This document shows, piece after piece, positions 31,453-37,906 of a DNA stretch of 37,906 bases; the stretch's first letter is position 1, and every line of letters starts with the position of its first letter. The stretch covers positions 1 to 37,906 of the forward strand of contig CAZWDL010000070.1 of the NCBI GenBank assembly GCA_964632995.1, written 5' to 3'. Position numbers and translations under genes: made by a program. The notes below the pieces were generated by a model. That model saw nothing but the letters and a program-made list of their open reading frames with translations. It searched no databases and was not told the origin of the DNA. The DNA is from CAZWDL01 sp964632995 (lineage in GTDB: Bacteria > Bacteroidota > Bacteroidia > Chitinophagales > Saprospiraceae).

Positions 31453-31891
31453 ATGAAAAAATCTGATCGTTTTAATTCTGAGCTTTACCACTGTTCTCCA
31501 CCTTACTTCCTGCGCCCAGCAGGCCAATGTGGAGCAAATGATGCAGAATGAGCAAACCCGCGAAGAAGTATACGAAGCCATCCTGGAAGATGACATGATG
31601 ATGAATGAATTCATGGATCACATGCAGCAAAGCGACCGGGCCATGGGCATGATGCGGGGCCATCAGCATATGATGGGTAGCATGATGCAGGACGAAGGTG
31701 CCTTCATGAACCGGATGGAAAATAACCCGCAGTTCAGAAACCACATGATGAATATGATGATGAACTATCGTCCCATGATGCAGCAGATGATGACGCATAT
31801 GCATCAGCAAGGTATCATCAGCGACGAGTGCTTCCAGTCCATGAATCAAATGATGGAGCAACAGGGGATGATGGAGGAAAATGAGAATTAG
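31453..31891 (+). pseudogene. Methionine-rich small lipoprotein with a one-base frameshift just after the ATG
   Basis: The frame ending at the TAG of 31889-31891 encodes, from 31456 on, a typical lipoprotein signal (NLIVLILSFTTVLHLTSC) followed by ~118 residues of which about a quarter are Met, often as MM or MMM beside His (HQHMM, THMHQ). The only suitable ATG (31453) is followed by six A; five would put it in frame as M-K-N-L-I-V. As written, the ATG frame ends after 32 codons at 31551. Met/His clusters of this type suggest copper or other soft-metal binding; the family is not recognised. It may be a sequencing error, slippage-based expression or a true mutation. A GTG at 31529 would give a signal-less protein. 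Confidence 0.75.
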
Positions 31892-31937
31892 ATTGAGAGA
31901 AGGAATTTACTGGTCTCGTTTATCACGATCTTTAAAA

Positions 31938-31966
31938 CCAGGAGGGCCTGGGAAAGGCCCTCCTGG
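31938..31966 (+). terminator. Strong hairpin downstream of the Met-rich lipoprotein
   Basis: CCAGGAGGGCCT (31938-31949) pairs perfectly with AGGCCCTCCTGG (31955-31966) around GGGAA. It lies 46 bases past the stop. No T run follows directly. A second imperfect stem (ATCAGGAGACGCC / GGCGCCGCCTGAT) follows at about 32043-32074. Nothing else is seen in 31892-32148. Confidence 0.5.
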
Positions 31967-32148
31967 CGCACGCCGGGTTGCGCTTTTCCAGCGCGACCTG
32001 GCTTACCTTCAGGCAGACCTCTCCGGGCATCCCGGTCAAAAAATCAGGAGACGCCCTATAAGGCGCCGCCTGATGCCCTGGTGAAGAAAGTCATTGGCAG
32101 ATACTTCAGAATTCCCTATCCTGTCGGTTCATGTAAACGTTGCAACTC

Positions 32149-34743
32149 ATGAACAAGCAGCTTCTTCTTTTTCTAGCCGTCCTATTCTTCTTATCCTGTC
32201 AACGCGAAGGCGGCGAGCAAATTATTAACCTCAACAAAGGCTGGTCTTTCACCCAGGCCGGCAAAGACGACTGGCAATCGGCGGAAGTGCCCGGCGCCGT
32301 CCATACCGATCTGCTTCGCCTCGGCGAAATTCCCGATCCTTTTTACCGTTTCAACGAGCAGAAGGTGCAGTGGATCGAGGAGCAGGACTGGGTGTACCGT
32401 AAGATCTTCGACGTCGATCTGAGTCAGCTGCTGAAAGACCGGGTAGAGCTGGTTTTTAAAGGACTGGACACCTACGCCGAAGTCTACCTCAACGATTCGC
32501 TGATCATCGATGCCGACAATATGTTTATCCCCTGGCAGGCGGAGGTGAAGGATATCCTGCGTCCCGACAGCAACGAGCTGCGGGTACACTTCCACTCGCC
32601 AGTCCGCATCGGCATGGAAAAACTGCAGGCGCTTTCCTACGTGCTGAAAGTATCTAATGAACTGGCGCCGGAAGGCGAGCAGACCAACATCTTCACCCGC
32701 AAGGCTCCTTTCCACTACGGCTGGGACTGGGGCCCGCGCCTCGTCAGCAGCGGCCTCTGGCGGCCGGTATTCCTTCGCGCCTGGGACGTGGCGCATATCC
32801 GGGATGTTTTCCTATCGCCGGAACTGGTCAGCGAAGAGCGGGCTTCGTATTTCGCCAAGCTCGACGTAGAAGCCGAAGCTCCGGCGAAGGTAGAGCTTCA
32901 GTTGCAGATCAACGAAGGAAGCGTGGTGGATACTACTGTTTCTTTTCAGCTGGAAACCGGCCGCAATGAACTGGCCCTGCCTTTTGCCATCAATGCGCCA
33001 CAGCTGTGGTGGACCAACGGCCTGGGCGAAGCGCACCTCTACGATGTATCGTTAACGATGCTGGTTAACGGCCACCCTCTGCAAACCGTCAAGGATCGGC
33101 TGGGCGTGCGCAGCATCGAGCTCGTACAGGAGCCCGACAGCATCGGCCGCAGCTTCTACTTCCGCCTCAACGGCGTGCCCGTATTTATGAAGGGCCCCAA
33201 CTACATTCCCTCCGAAATATTCACCGCTTCACAAACGAAAGATACCTACGAGCGCGCCATTCAGGACGCCGTGGCGGCCAATATGAACATGCTGCGCGTG
33301 TGGGGCGGCGCCATCTACGAGGATGATGAATTTTACGACTTGTGCGATGAGTACGGACTGCTGGTCTGGCAGGACTTCATGTTCGCCTGCGCACTGACGC
33401 CCGGCGATTCCGCCTATCTGGAGAATGTGCGCAAGGAGGCCGAATACAACGTGCGCCGCCTGCGCAACCACCCCAGTATGGCGCTGTGGTGCGGCAATAA
33501 CGAAAACCTCATTGCCTGGCACAACTGGGGCTGGAAAGAAAGTTACGAGCCGGATGACCGCGACTTCATCTGGCAAACCTACGAGCGCATCTTCTACAGC
33601 ATCCTGCCCGATGCGGTGGAAAAATACCATCCGCAGCTGAGCTACTGGGCTTCGTCTCCCTCATCGTACGGCGACAAGCTACCCGACCGCCTCTCCGGCG
33701 ACGAACACGACTGGACTGTATGGTTTAATGAGGCCCCCTACGAAAATTACTGGAATAAAGTACCGCGGTTCGTCAGCGAGTACGGCCTGCAGTCTTTCCC
33801 GCCGATGAAGACCATCCACGCCTTCGCCGACACCAGCGACTTGTCGTACCGCTCACTTGTCATGGAACACCGCCAGCGCAGCAATATGCCCTGGATCGGC
33901 CCCGGCGTCAACGGCAACGAGATGATTCGCCGCTACCTGCTGCGTTACTACCGCGCGCCCAAGGATTTTGAGTCTTTCGTCTACGTCAGCCAGCTGAGCC
34001 AGGCCTTGGGTATGAAGACGGCCGCCGAGGCCCACCGCGGCAGTATGCCCCGCTGTATGGGCTCGCTCTACTGGCAGCTCAACGACTGCTGGCCGACGAT
34101 GTCCTGGTCGTCTACCGATTACTTTGGCCGCTGGAAGGCCAGTCACTATGCCTTCCGGGAAGCTTTCAAAAAGATTCACGTCATTCCGCACGAGGAAAAC
34201 GATCTTTTGCAAATCCGGGTGGTATCGGACCAGCTGGAACCACAGCCGGCCACCCTGACCATGCGACTGATCAAGCTCAACGGAAAAGTGTTGTGGGAAG
34301 AGCAGGCGGAACTCACACTGGTTGCTAATACGGCCGATACTTACTACGAGCGGCCGGTGGAAGACTTTACCGGCGGGCTGAACTCCGGAGAGCTCGTCCT
34401 CCAGCTGCAGCTGAGTAATCAGCGTGGTGATCTGCTTTCGCAAAACCTGCACTACTTCGTCCGCCCCAAGGAGCTGGACCTGCCCGCCCCCGGCCTGAGT
34501 TGGGAGGTAGCCGCCGATCCGCAGGGTTATCTCATTACCCTGCGCACCGGAAAATTGGCCAAGGATGTCTATCTGCGCTTCCCGGAAGCCGAAGGTGATT
34601 TCGTCGATAACTTCTTCGACCTGCTGCCCGGCGAATCGCGGACGCTGCTCTTCAAGACGGAGGAGAGGATAGATGATCCCATGCAGGCCTTGCGGGTGAT
34701 GACCTTGTACGATAGTTATACGCAGGTGGGGGAGGTGCAGTGA
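32149..34743 (+). CDS. GH2 family beta-mannosidase (lipoprotein)
   Basis: From the ATG at 32149 the 864 residues start with a lipoprotein signal (LFFLSC). The GH2 sandwich domain (LNKGWSFTQAGKDDWQSAEV, PGAVHTDLLRLGEIPDPFYR) is the beta-mannosidase form. The TIM barrel has the acid/base Glu452 in LWCGNNENL and the nucleophile Glu544 in FVSEYGLQSFP, and the typical WQLNDCWPTMSWSSTDYFGR follows. It would release beta-linked mannose from the non-reducing end of manno-oligosaccharides at the cell envelope. This gives a second, hydrolytic route beside the epimerase/GH130 route at 6.7-10.2 kb. A TTG start three codons upstream is possible but unnecessary. Confidence 0.92.
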   Translation: MNKQLLLFLAVLFFLSCQREGGEQIINLNKGWSFTQAGKDDWQSAEVPGAVHTDLLRLGEIPDPFYRFNEQKVQWIEEQDWVYRKIFDVDLSQLLKDRVELVFKGLDTYAEVYLNDSLIIDADNMFIPWQAEVKDILRPDSNELRVHFHSPVRIGMEKLQALSYVLKVSNELAPEGEQTNIFTRKAPFHYGWDWGPRLVSSGLWRPVFLRAWDVAHIRDVFLSPELVSEERASYFAKLDVEAEAPAKVELQLQINEGSVVDTTVSFQLETGRNELALPFAINAPQLWWTNGLGEAHLYDVSLTMLVNGHPLQTVKDRLGVRSIELVQEPDSIGRSFYFRLNGVPVFMKGPNYIPSEIFTASQTKDTYERAIQDAVAANMNMLRVWGGAIYEDDEFYDLCDEYGLLVWQDFMFACALTPGDSAYLENVRKEAEYNVRRLRNHPSMALWCGNNENLIAWHNWGWKESYEPDDRDFIWQTYERIFYSILPDAVEKYHPQLSYWASSPSSYGDKLPDRLSGDEHDWTVWFNEAPYENYWNKVPRFVSEYGLQSFPPMKTIHAFADTSDLSYRSLVMEHRQRSNMPWIGPGVNGNEMIRRYLLRYYRAPKDFESFVYVSQLSQALGMKTAAEAHRGSMPRCMGSLYWQLNDCWPTMSWSSTDYFGRWKASHYAFREAFKKIHVIPHEENDLLQIRVVSDQLEPQPATLTMRLIKLNGKVLWEEQAELTLVANTADTYYERPVEDFTGGLNSGELVLQLQLSNQRGDLLSQNLHYFVRPKELDLPAPGLSWEVAADPQGYLITLRTGKLAKDVYLRFPEAEGDFVDNFFDLLPGESRTLLFKTEERIDDPMQALRVMTLYDSYTQVGEVQ

Positions 34744-34941
34744 TAAATTTGAATAAAACGGATAAAAGAAAACGGCAAAGGTCGTAACCTAATTCAGGCA
34801 TTTGATGTACCTTAACAAGGGTTAACCGAAAAAGATGCAATAGATTTATGCTGACAGACAGGCGGGTACGTATTAGTGTATTGAAAAGATGCAGTTTTTG
34901 GTATAGGGGGTATACACGCAATACGTTGCGTTAACTACGGC

Positions 34942-34950
34942 GTTGGCAGC
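34942..34950 (+). other. Candidate cassette core site GTTGGCAGC
   Basis: GTTGGCAGC lies five bases before the ATG at 34955. Its exact 9-base complement GCTGCCAAC occurs at 35780-35788 near the end of the same gene. In integron cassettes the start core and the inverse core of the same cassette are complementary, because they meet in the circular form. The 7-mer fits GTT but not the full GTTRRRY rule. Upstream (34744-34941) the DNA is AT-rich and holds no gene. Confidence 0.5.
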
Positions 34951-34954
34951 AACC

Positions 34955-35797
34955 ATGAAAAGAATAAAACAAATGAAAAACCATAGACAGAAGATAAATT
35001 GGTTGAAACTTGTCCTATCTGTTGTAACCTTAATTGCGCTTTTATTGGGATACTTTTATTTTTTTGAAGAAAAATCGAACGATTTAATTCCAAGCGTAAT
35101 ATCTGATTTGGTTGCGGTCTTGATCGCAGTGCCAATTATTTATTTTGTTTTTACGGTTTGGGGTATTTCACCACAAGATGATTTAAAAGAAGACATAATT
35201 GAGGGAATTACTAAACTTAATGAGAATAGAAGTGGATTTGAAAATGAGAGTGCTGTCAATACAAGATTCGATTTTAAAAACAAAATAAAAGACATGAAGC
35301 AGTTTGATATGCTTGCCTTATCATCTGCAAATTTTCTCACAAGTTTTAGACCTGAACTTACTGAGGCATTAAGAAATGGATGCCACATTAGATTATTGAC
35401 AATTCAGCCTGAATCTGATGCTGCAAACTTAGTTATGGAGCATCAATCCAGAGGAGAGTTGGAACCTGATTTAATAAAGTCAATGGATAGAGTGGCTCAA
35501 ATTCTTGAAGATTTAAAAGAAGAAAAGAAAGTAGGAACAATTGAAATTAGGGGAATAAATTGGATTCCAAGTTGTTCAATTATTATCTACAATCGAGATA
35601 AGATAACAGCTGAATTGAAAATCAAGGTCTACCCTCTTGTAATTGATATCCCGTTGCCTTTAATTAAATCACATACAATAGTTTACAAAAGATATGAGCC
35701 TGAACTATTTGATTACTACCTAAGTCATTTCAATATTCTATGGGAGAATTCAACTGAAATGAAAAAACAAGAGAAGGCTGCTGCCAACAAAGCATAA
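34955..35797 (+). CDS. Membrane-anchored protein with phospholipase-D-like/DUF5919-like domain
   Basis: From the ATG at 34955 the 280-residue protein has two transmembrane helices (WLKLVLSVVTLIALLLGYFY and LVAVLIAVPIIYFVFTVW), then a soluble domain. MLALSSANFLTSFRPELTEA and GCHIRLLTIQPESDAANLV resemble the start of HKD/PLD-like domains (DUF5919 type), and CSIIIYNRDKITAELKIKVY the second half, but complete HxK motifs are not visible. Such domains occur in membrane-associated effectors, including defence proteins; that role is only a guess here. Base composition is far more AT-rich than the rest of the window, and the ends carry cassette-like core sites, so transfer is likely. Confidence 0.6.
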   Translation: MKRIKQMKNHRQKINWLKLVLSVVTLIALLLGYFYFFEEKSNDLIPSVISDLVAVLIAVPIIYFVFTVWGISPQDDLKEDIIEGITKLNENRSGFENESAVNTRFDFKNKIKDMKQFDMLALSSANFLTSFRPELTEALRNGCHIRLLTIQPESDAANLVMEHQSRGELEPDLIKSMDRVAQILEDLKEEKKVGTIEIRGINWIPSCSIIIYNRDKITAELKIKVYPLVIDIPLPLIKSHTIVYKRYEPELFDYYLSHFNILWENSTEMKKQEKAAANKA

Positions 35798-35849
35798 AAC
35801 GGTCATAGGCTCCATTCGTCGCCTACGCCGTTTATGCAAAACGTTAGCT
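35780..35849 (+). other. attC-like recombination site
   Basis: GCTGCCAAC (35780-35788) with AAAGCATAAAACGG on the left pairs imperfectly with CCGTTTATGC then AAAACGTTAGC on the right, with extra unpaired bases. The centre ATAGGC/GCCTAC closes the fold around a ~10-base loop. The total is ~70 bases, within the attC range. The right core is GTTAGC (35843-35848), followed at once by the next gene's leader. The gene's stop (35795-35797) lies inside the left arm, as in real cassettes. No integrase gene is present. Confidence 0.5.
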
Positions 35850-35875
35850 TCCACCAAAAAGAAAAAACAAATATT

Positions 35876-36340
35876 ATGGCAGAACCAATTACAACAACAA
35901 TGATTTTAACATCACTTGCGACTGCTACTGCTGCATCGGGTGTAAGAGGAGGAATTCAAGAAGTGATTACCGAGTCTGGAAATTTATTTCAAAAGGTCTT
36001 TTTGATGACTTTCTTCATAACCTATAATTTATTTTCTTCAGGTGATGTGGATTTAGGTAGACTTGAAGGGCAATTGTCACCTGAACAGAAAAAAAACTTG
36101 CTAAAGAAAATCAGACGATACAAAGCCAATGGCGGTTTTATCCCTAATCTTGATAAACAAGAAGATTTAGCTTTGATTATGTCTATCGTGCTGAATGGTG
36201 ACAAAACAAGATTAGAAATAATTGTAAAAACTACTCTTGCTTTATATATACCTGCTTTGATAATATTAGCTCCCTATTACGCTGTTACAGGAACTGTAAA
36301 AGGAATAGGGAGATTTTTTGGAATAGGAAAAAAGAAATAA
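35876..36340 (+). CDS. Small membrane protein of unknown function
   Basis: From the ATG at 35876 this 154-residue protein has an Ala/Thr-rich N-terminus (TTTMILTSLATATAASGVRG), a hydrophobic segment near FQKVFLMTFFITYNLF, a basic middle part (SPEQKKNLLKKIRRYKANGG) and a C-terminal transmembrane helix (ALYIPALIILAPYYAVTGTV) with a basic tail. I do not recognise the family. A longer frame starts at 35834, inside the attC-like site, so the ATG at 35876 is preferred. It is in the AT-rich block, with the next gene 16 bases downstream, so the two may be cotranscribed. Confidence 0.55.
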   Translation: MAEPITTTMILTSLATATAASGVRGGIQEVITESGNLFQKVFLMTFFITYNLFSSGDVDLGRLEGQLSPEQKKNLLKKIRRYKANGGFIPNLDKQEDLALIMSIVLNGDKTRLEIIVKTTLALYIPALIILAPYYAVTGTVKGIGRFFGIGKKK

Positions 36341-36356
36341 CCTTAAAATTAGAGCC

Positions 36357-36677
36357 ATGATTTATTGGATACTATTAGCCTTTGCAATTTTAACAGCCAC
36401 AATCGGTATTTTTATAAGTGACGAAAGTAGAGCAACACCAGCATTAGTAACATCCGCCGTAACAGTAATAATTATGGTGATTATGGTCTCAACTTATATG
36501 AGCCGAAGTGGCGACCTGGAATTTGCATATACTCCTTGGATAATTATTGGGTATGGGATGATAACTGCCTCAATTTCTTTTTTAAGTGGAAATTCATCAA
36601 TAAGAAGAAAAAGTGGGTGGGTAGCATTTATATGTGCGGCAATTTTTGCGGCGATATTGCTGATGGAAAATAATTAA
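36357..36677 (+). CDS. Small polytopic membrane protein, unknown function
   Basis: The 106 residues form about four hydrophobic helices: IYWILLAFAILTATIGIFI, ALVTSAVTVIIMVIMVSTYM, WIIIGYGMITASISFLSG and VAFICAAIFAAILLM. No motif is recognised. It follows the previous membrane protein by 16 bases and shares its AT-rich composition. The 36678-36831 gap carries GGTGAGAAGCGAACAAAG (36685-36702), a close copy of a word at 37482-37499 in the second attC-like site. Confidence 0.55.
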   Translation: MIYWILLAFAILTATIGIFISDESRATPALVTSAVTVIIMVIMVSTYMSRSGDLEFAYTPWIIIGYGMITASISFLSGNSSIRRKSGWVAFICAAIFAAILLMENN

Positions 36678-36831
36678 AAAAGGAAGGTGAGAAGCGAACA
36701 AAGAACCCCCGAACTCAAAATAGAATGAAGTCCAATAAAAGTAGAAGCGAAGAATAATTAAACCACAAAAGAAATAAGCACACGACTACAAATTAAATTT
36801 GAAATTTTTTGCTAATCTAAAAAATATGTAA

Positions 36832-37446
36832 ATGGATATTTCAACTTTTGTCGGCGCATTAAAAAGTGCTTCTTCAGTAAGAGATTTTCTTCTTGACGAA
36901 CAAGTAGTATCAATTTTAAGTGCGATTGGAGATACTCACCTTGAAGCTGCTACAAGAGATTTAAAATCAGCAAAGTCTGCGAGGAATTCCGATACATTTA
37001 TTGAAGGAGCAAGAACAAACCTAAGGACATCTCAAGTTGCATATGAAAATTTGCTAAAAAATAGAGGTGACCTAAGTAGCCACTTCCAGCTATTTAGTAC
37101 ATCAACTCTTTATTACAAATTAATTTTTACTATTAATTTGCAAATCATGTGTGCTGTCCATTTGAGAGAAAGAAATGAAGCAGATTCGTTGCTAAGAGAT
37201 TTGAAAAAGCCAATTGATAACTTGCATATTCTTTACCACGGACCTGATGTCGATACTGATACTTTAGGAGGATTTCTGAAATTTGCTGCAAATGCTGTAG
37301 TTAAGGGGCCTTTGGCATTTGCTGGATTTTTAAATCCTGGTGAATGGAAAAAATTTATAGCTGATATGGATTTTGAATTCGAGGTCGAGAGGTATCCCAG
37401 AGATATTTATGAAGAGTTTAAAAGAGCTGTCAGAAATCAATTTTAA
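36832..37446 (+). CDS. Helical protein of unknown function
   Basis: The 204 residues are mainly soluble helices, for example FVGALKSASSVRDFLLDEQV, DTHLEAATRDLKSAKSA and NEADSLLRDLKKPIDNLHIL. A hydrophobic stretch AVVKGPLAFAGFLNPGEW lies near residue 160. I do not recognise the family. There is no signal peptide. The gene is AT-rich like its neighbours and is followed by an attC-like hairpin at 37491. The leader TTTTTTGCTAATCTAAAAAA is AT-rich with no clear ribosome-binding site, which is normal for Bacteroidota. Confidence 0.55.
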   Translation: MDISTFVGALKSASSVRDFLLDEQVVSILSAIGDTHLEAATRDLKSAKSARNSDTFIEGARTNLRTSQVAYENLLKNRGDLSSHFQLFSTSTLYYKLIFTINLQIMCAVHLRERNEADSLLRDLKKPIDNLHILYHGPDVDTDTLGGFLKFAANAVVKGPLAFAGFLNPGEWKKFIADMDFEFEVERYPRDIYEEFKRAVRNQF

Positions 37447-37490
37447 ATTAAGTGAAATGAAAAATAAAATTTAGAAGAACAAGGCGAGAA

Positions 37491-37554
37491 GCGAACAATG
37501 TGTATATGCCAATTTGGGCTAAACGCCCAAACTGCATATACACTCACGTTCTAC
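37491..37554 (+). other. Second attC-like hairpin site
   Basis: Outer stem GTGTATATGC (37500-37509) pairs with GCATATACAC (37534-37543). Inner stem TTTGGGC (37513-37519) pairs with GCCCAAA (37525-37531) around TAAAC, with unpaired bases between the stems. GCGAAC (37491-37496) at the left and ACGTTCTACC (37546-37555) at the right are core-like. The folded form with extrahelical bases resembles attC sites, though core sequences differ from the consensus. Confidence 0.42.
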
Positions 37555-37586
37555 CCAATTAAAATATAACATATAAAATACTAAAC

Positions 37587-37901
37587 TTGAAGGAAGTAGT
37601 CAAATATACTATTCAACCGGAGGATTGGAAATATTGTGCCGTGGTAGATCTAGGTATAGAAGGTTATGTTGAAACAATACTTTCATTCGAGAATCATGGA
37701 ATAAGGATATTTCGACCATCAGATTTAAAATTAAGCCATGGACATGTTATTGAAATATACTCTCCTAAAAAGGTATATGACAATATGGAGTCGGCATTTG
37801 ATGGATCAACCGAAATACTTCAAAGATTTTTGAATAGAGTAAGTTTTATCATAGGGTTCCCTCAAAAAGTCCGCCTAGTATTCAAGCCCCTGAGCGGCTG
37901 A
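37587..37901 (+). CDS. Small hypothetical protein in the AT-rich block
   Basis: This 104-residue frame begins at a TTG (37587); no ATG lies in frame nearby upstream. The product is soluble and beta-rich at first (YTIQPEDWKYCAVVDLGIEG), then SFENHGIRIFRPSDLKLSHG, and later more helical. The family is not recognised. It begins 33 bases after the second attC-like hairpin, as a cassette gene would. The stop is at 37899-37901, so the gene is complete. Confidence 0.45.
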   Translation: MKEVVKYTIQPEDWKYCAVVDLGIEGYVETILSFENHGIRIFRPSDLKLSHGHVIEIYSPKKVYDNMESAFDGSTEILQRFLNRVSFIIGFPQKVRLVFKPLSG

Positions 37902-37906
37902 AGAGC

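Noticed and set aside
31472..31861. Minus-strand histidine-rich frame (many HH and HHxxH)
   Set aside because: It is the complement of the ATG-rich Met codons of the lipoprotein; no signal, start context or family support.
35834..35875. Upstream ATG extension of the 35876 gene
   Set aside because: The extra 14 codons lie within the attC-like site; the ATG at 35876 gives a more natural start.

Overview
The window looks like the chromosome of a marine-type, polysaccharide-degrading member of the phylum Bacteroidota, most like Saprospiria/Lewinella relatives. This is inferred from several secreted proteins with C-terminal type IX secretion (T9SS) sorting domains, a CarboxypepD-reg/plug/barrel TonB-dependent receptor, LytTR and TPR-type two-component systems, SHOCT and Uma2 proteins, and a moderately GC-rich coding style. 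No rRNA, tRNA, CRISPR array or transposase gene was recognised.

Left end (1-4744): a 3'-incomplete secreted T9SS/gliding-type protein on the minus strand (open to base 1), a very short T9SS cargo protein, a composite pseudogene (ECF sigma-factor N-terminus joined to a ClpP C-terminus), an outer-membrane-barrel-like protein with a clear intrinsic terminator, and the remnant of a GH26 beta-mannanase followed by a palindromic element.

Beta-mannoside utilisation block (4745-13558): a sodium:solute symporter, a cellobiose/mannobiose 2-epimerase, a secreted carbohydrate-esterase-like hydrolase, a GH130 mannosylglucose phosphorylase, a Tat-type lipoprotein TIM-barrel isomerase/epimerase, a small membrane-anchored TPR-like protein and a GntR regulator with a sugar-binding-like domain. 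Together these fit the pathway mannobiose -> mannosylglucose -> mannose-1-phosphate + glucose. The local mannanase is broken. An intact lipoprotein GH2 beta-mannosidase lies about 25 kb away (32149-34743).

Sensing and sugar-oxidation region (13671-21639): a LytS-type histidine kinase and LytTR regulator downstream of a TonB-dependent receptor, a Tat-exported Gfo/Idh/MocA oxidoreductase, a SHOCT membrane protein and a lipoprotein proline-iminopeptidase-like hydrolase.

Middle (22179-31891): a SnoaL-like lipoprotein, a GH78 alpha-L-rhamnosidase, a Uma2 protein, a T9SS FG-GAP/VCBS-like protein and a secreted companion, a TPR-containing histidine kinase with a translationally coupled LuxR response regulator, and a methionine-rich lipoprotein whose signal peptide is separated from its ATG by a one-base frameshift in an A run. 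A family of intergenic elements with terminal inverted repeats (consensus TAAGTACCCGGACA) is scattered through 18.2-26.5 kb; two copies supply the stop codon of the gene beside them.

Right end (34744-37906): an abrupt switch to AT-rich DNA with five small genes of unknown function, several membrane-anchored. The first gene is bounded by exactly complementary 9-base core sites and followed by an attC-like folded site, and a second attC-like hairpin lies further on. This is the best candidate in the window for an undescribed mobile system: an integron-cassette-like array without a visible integrase.
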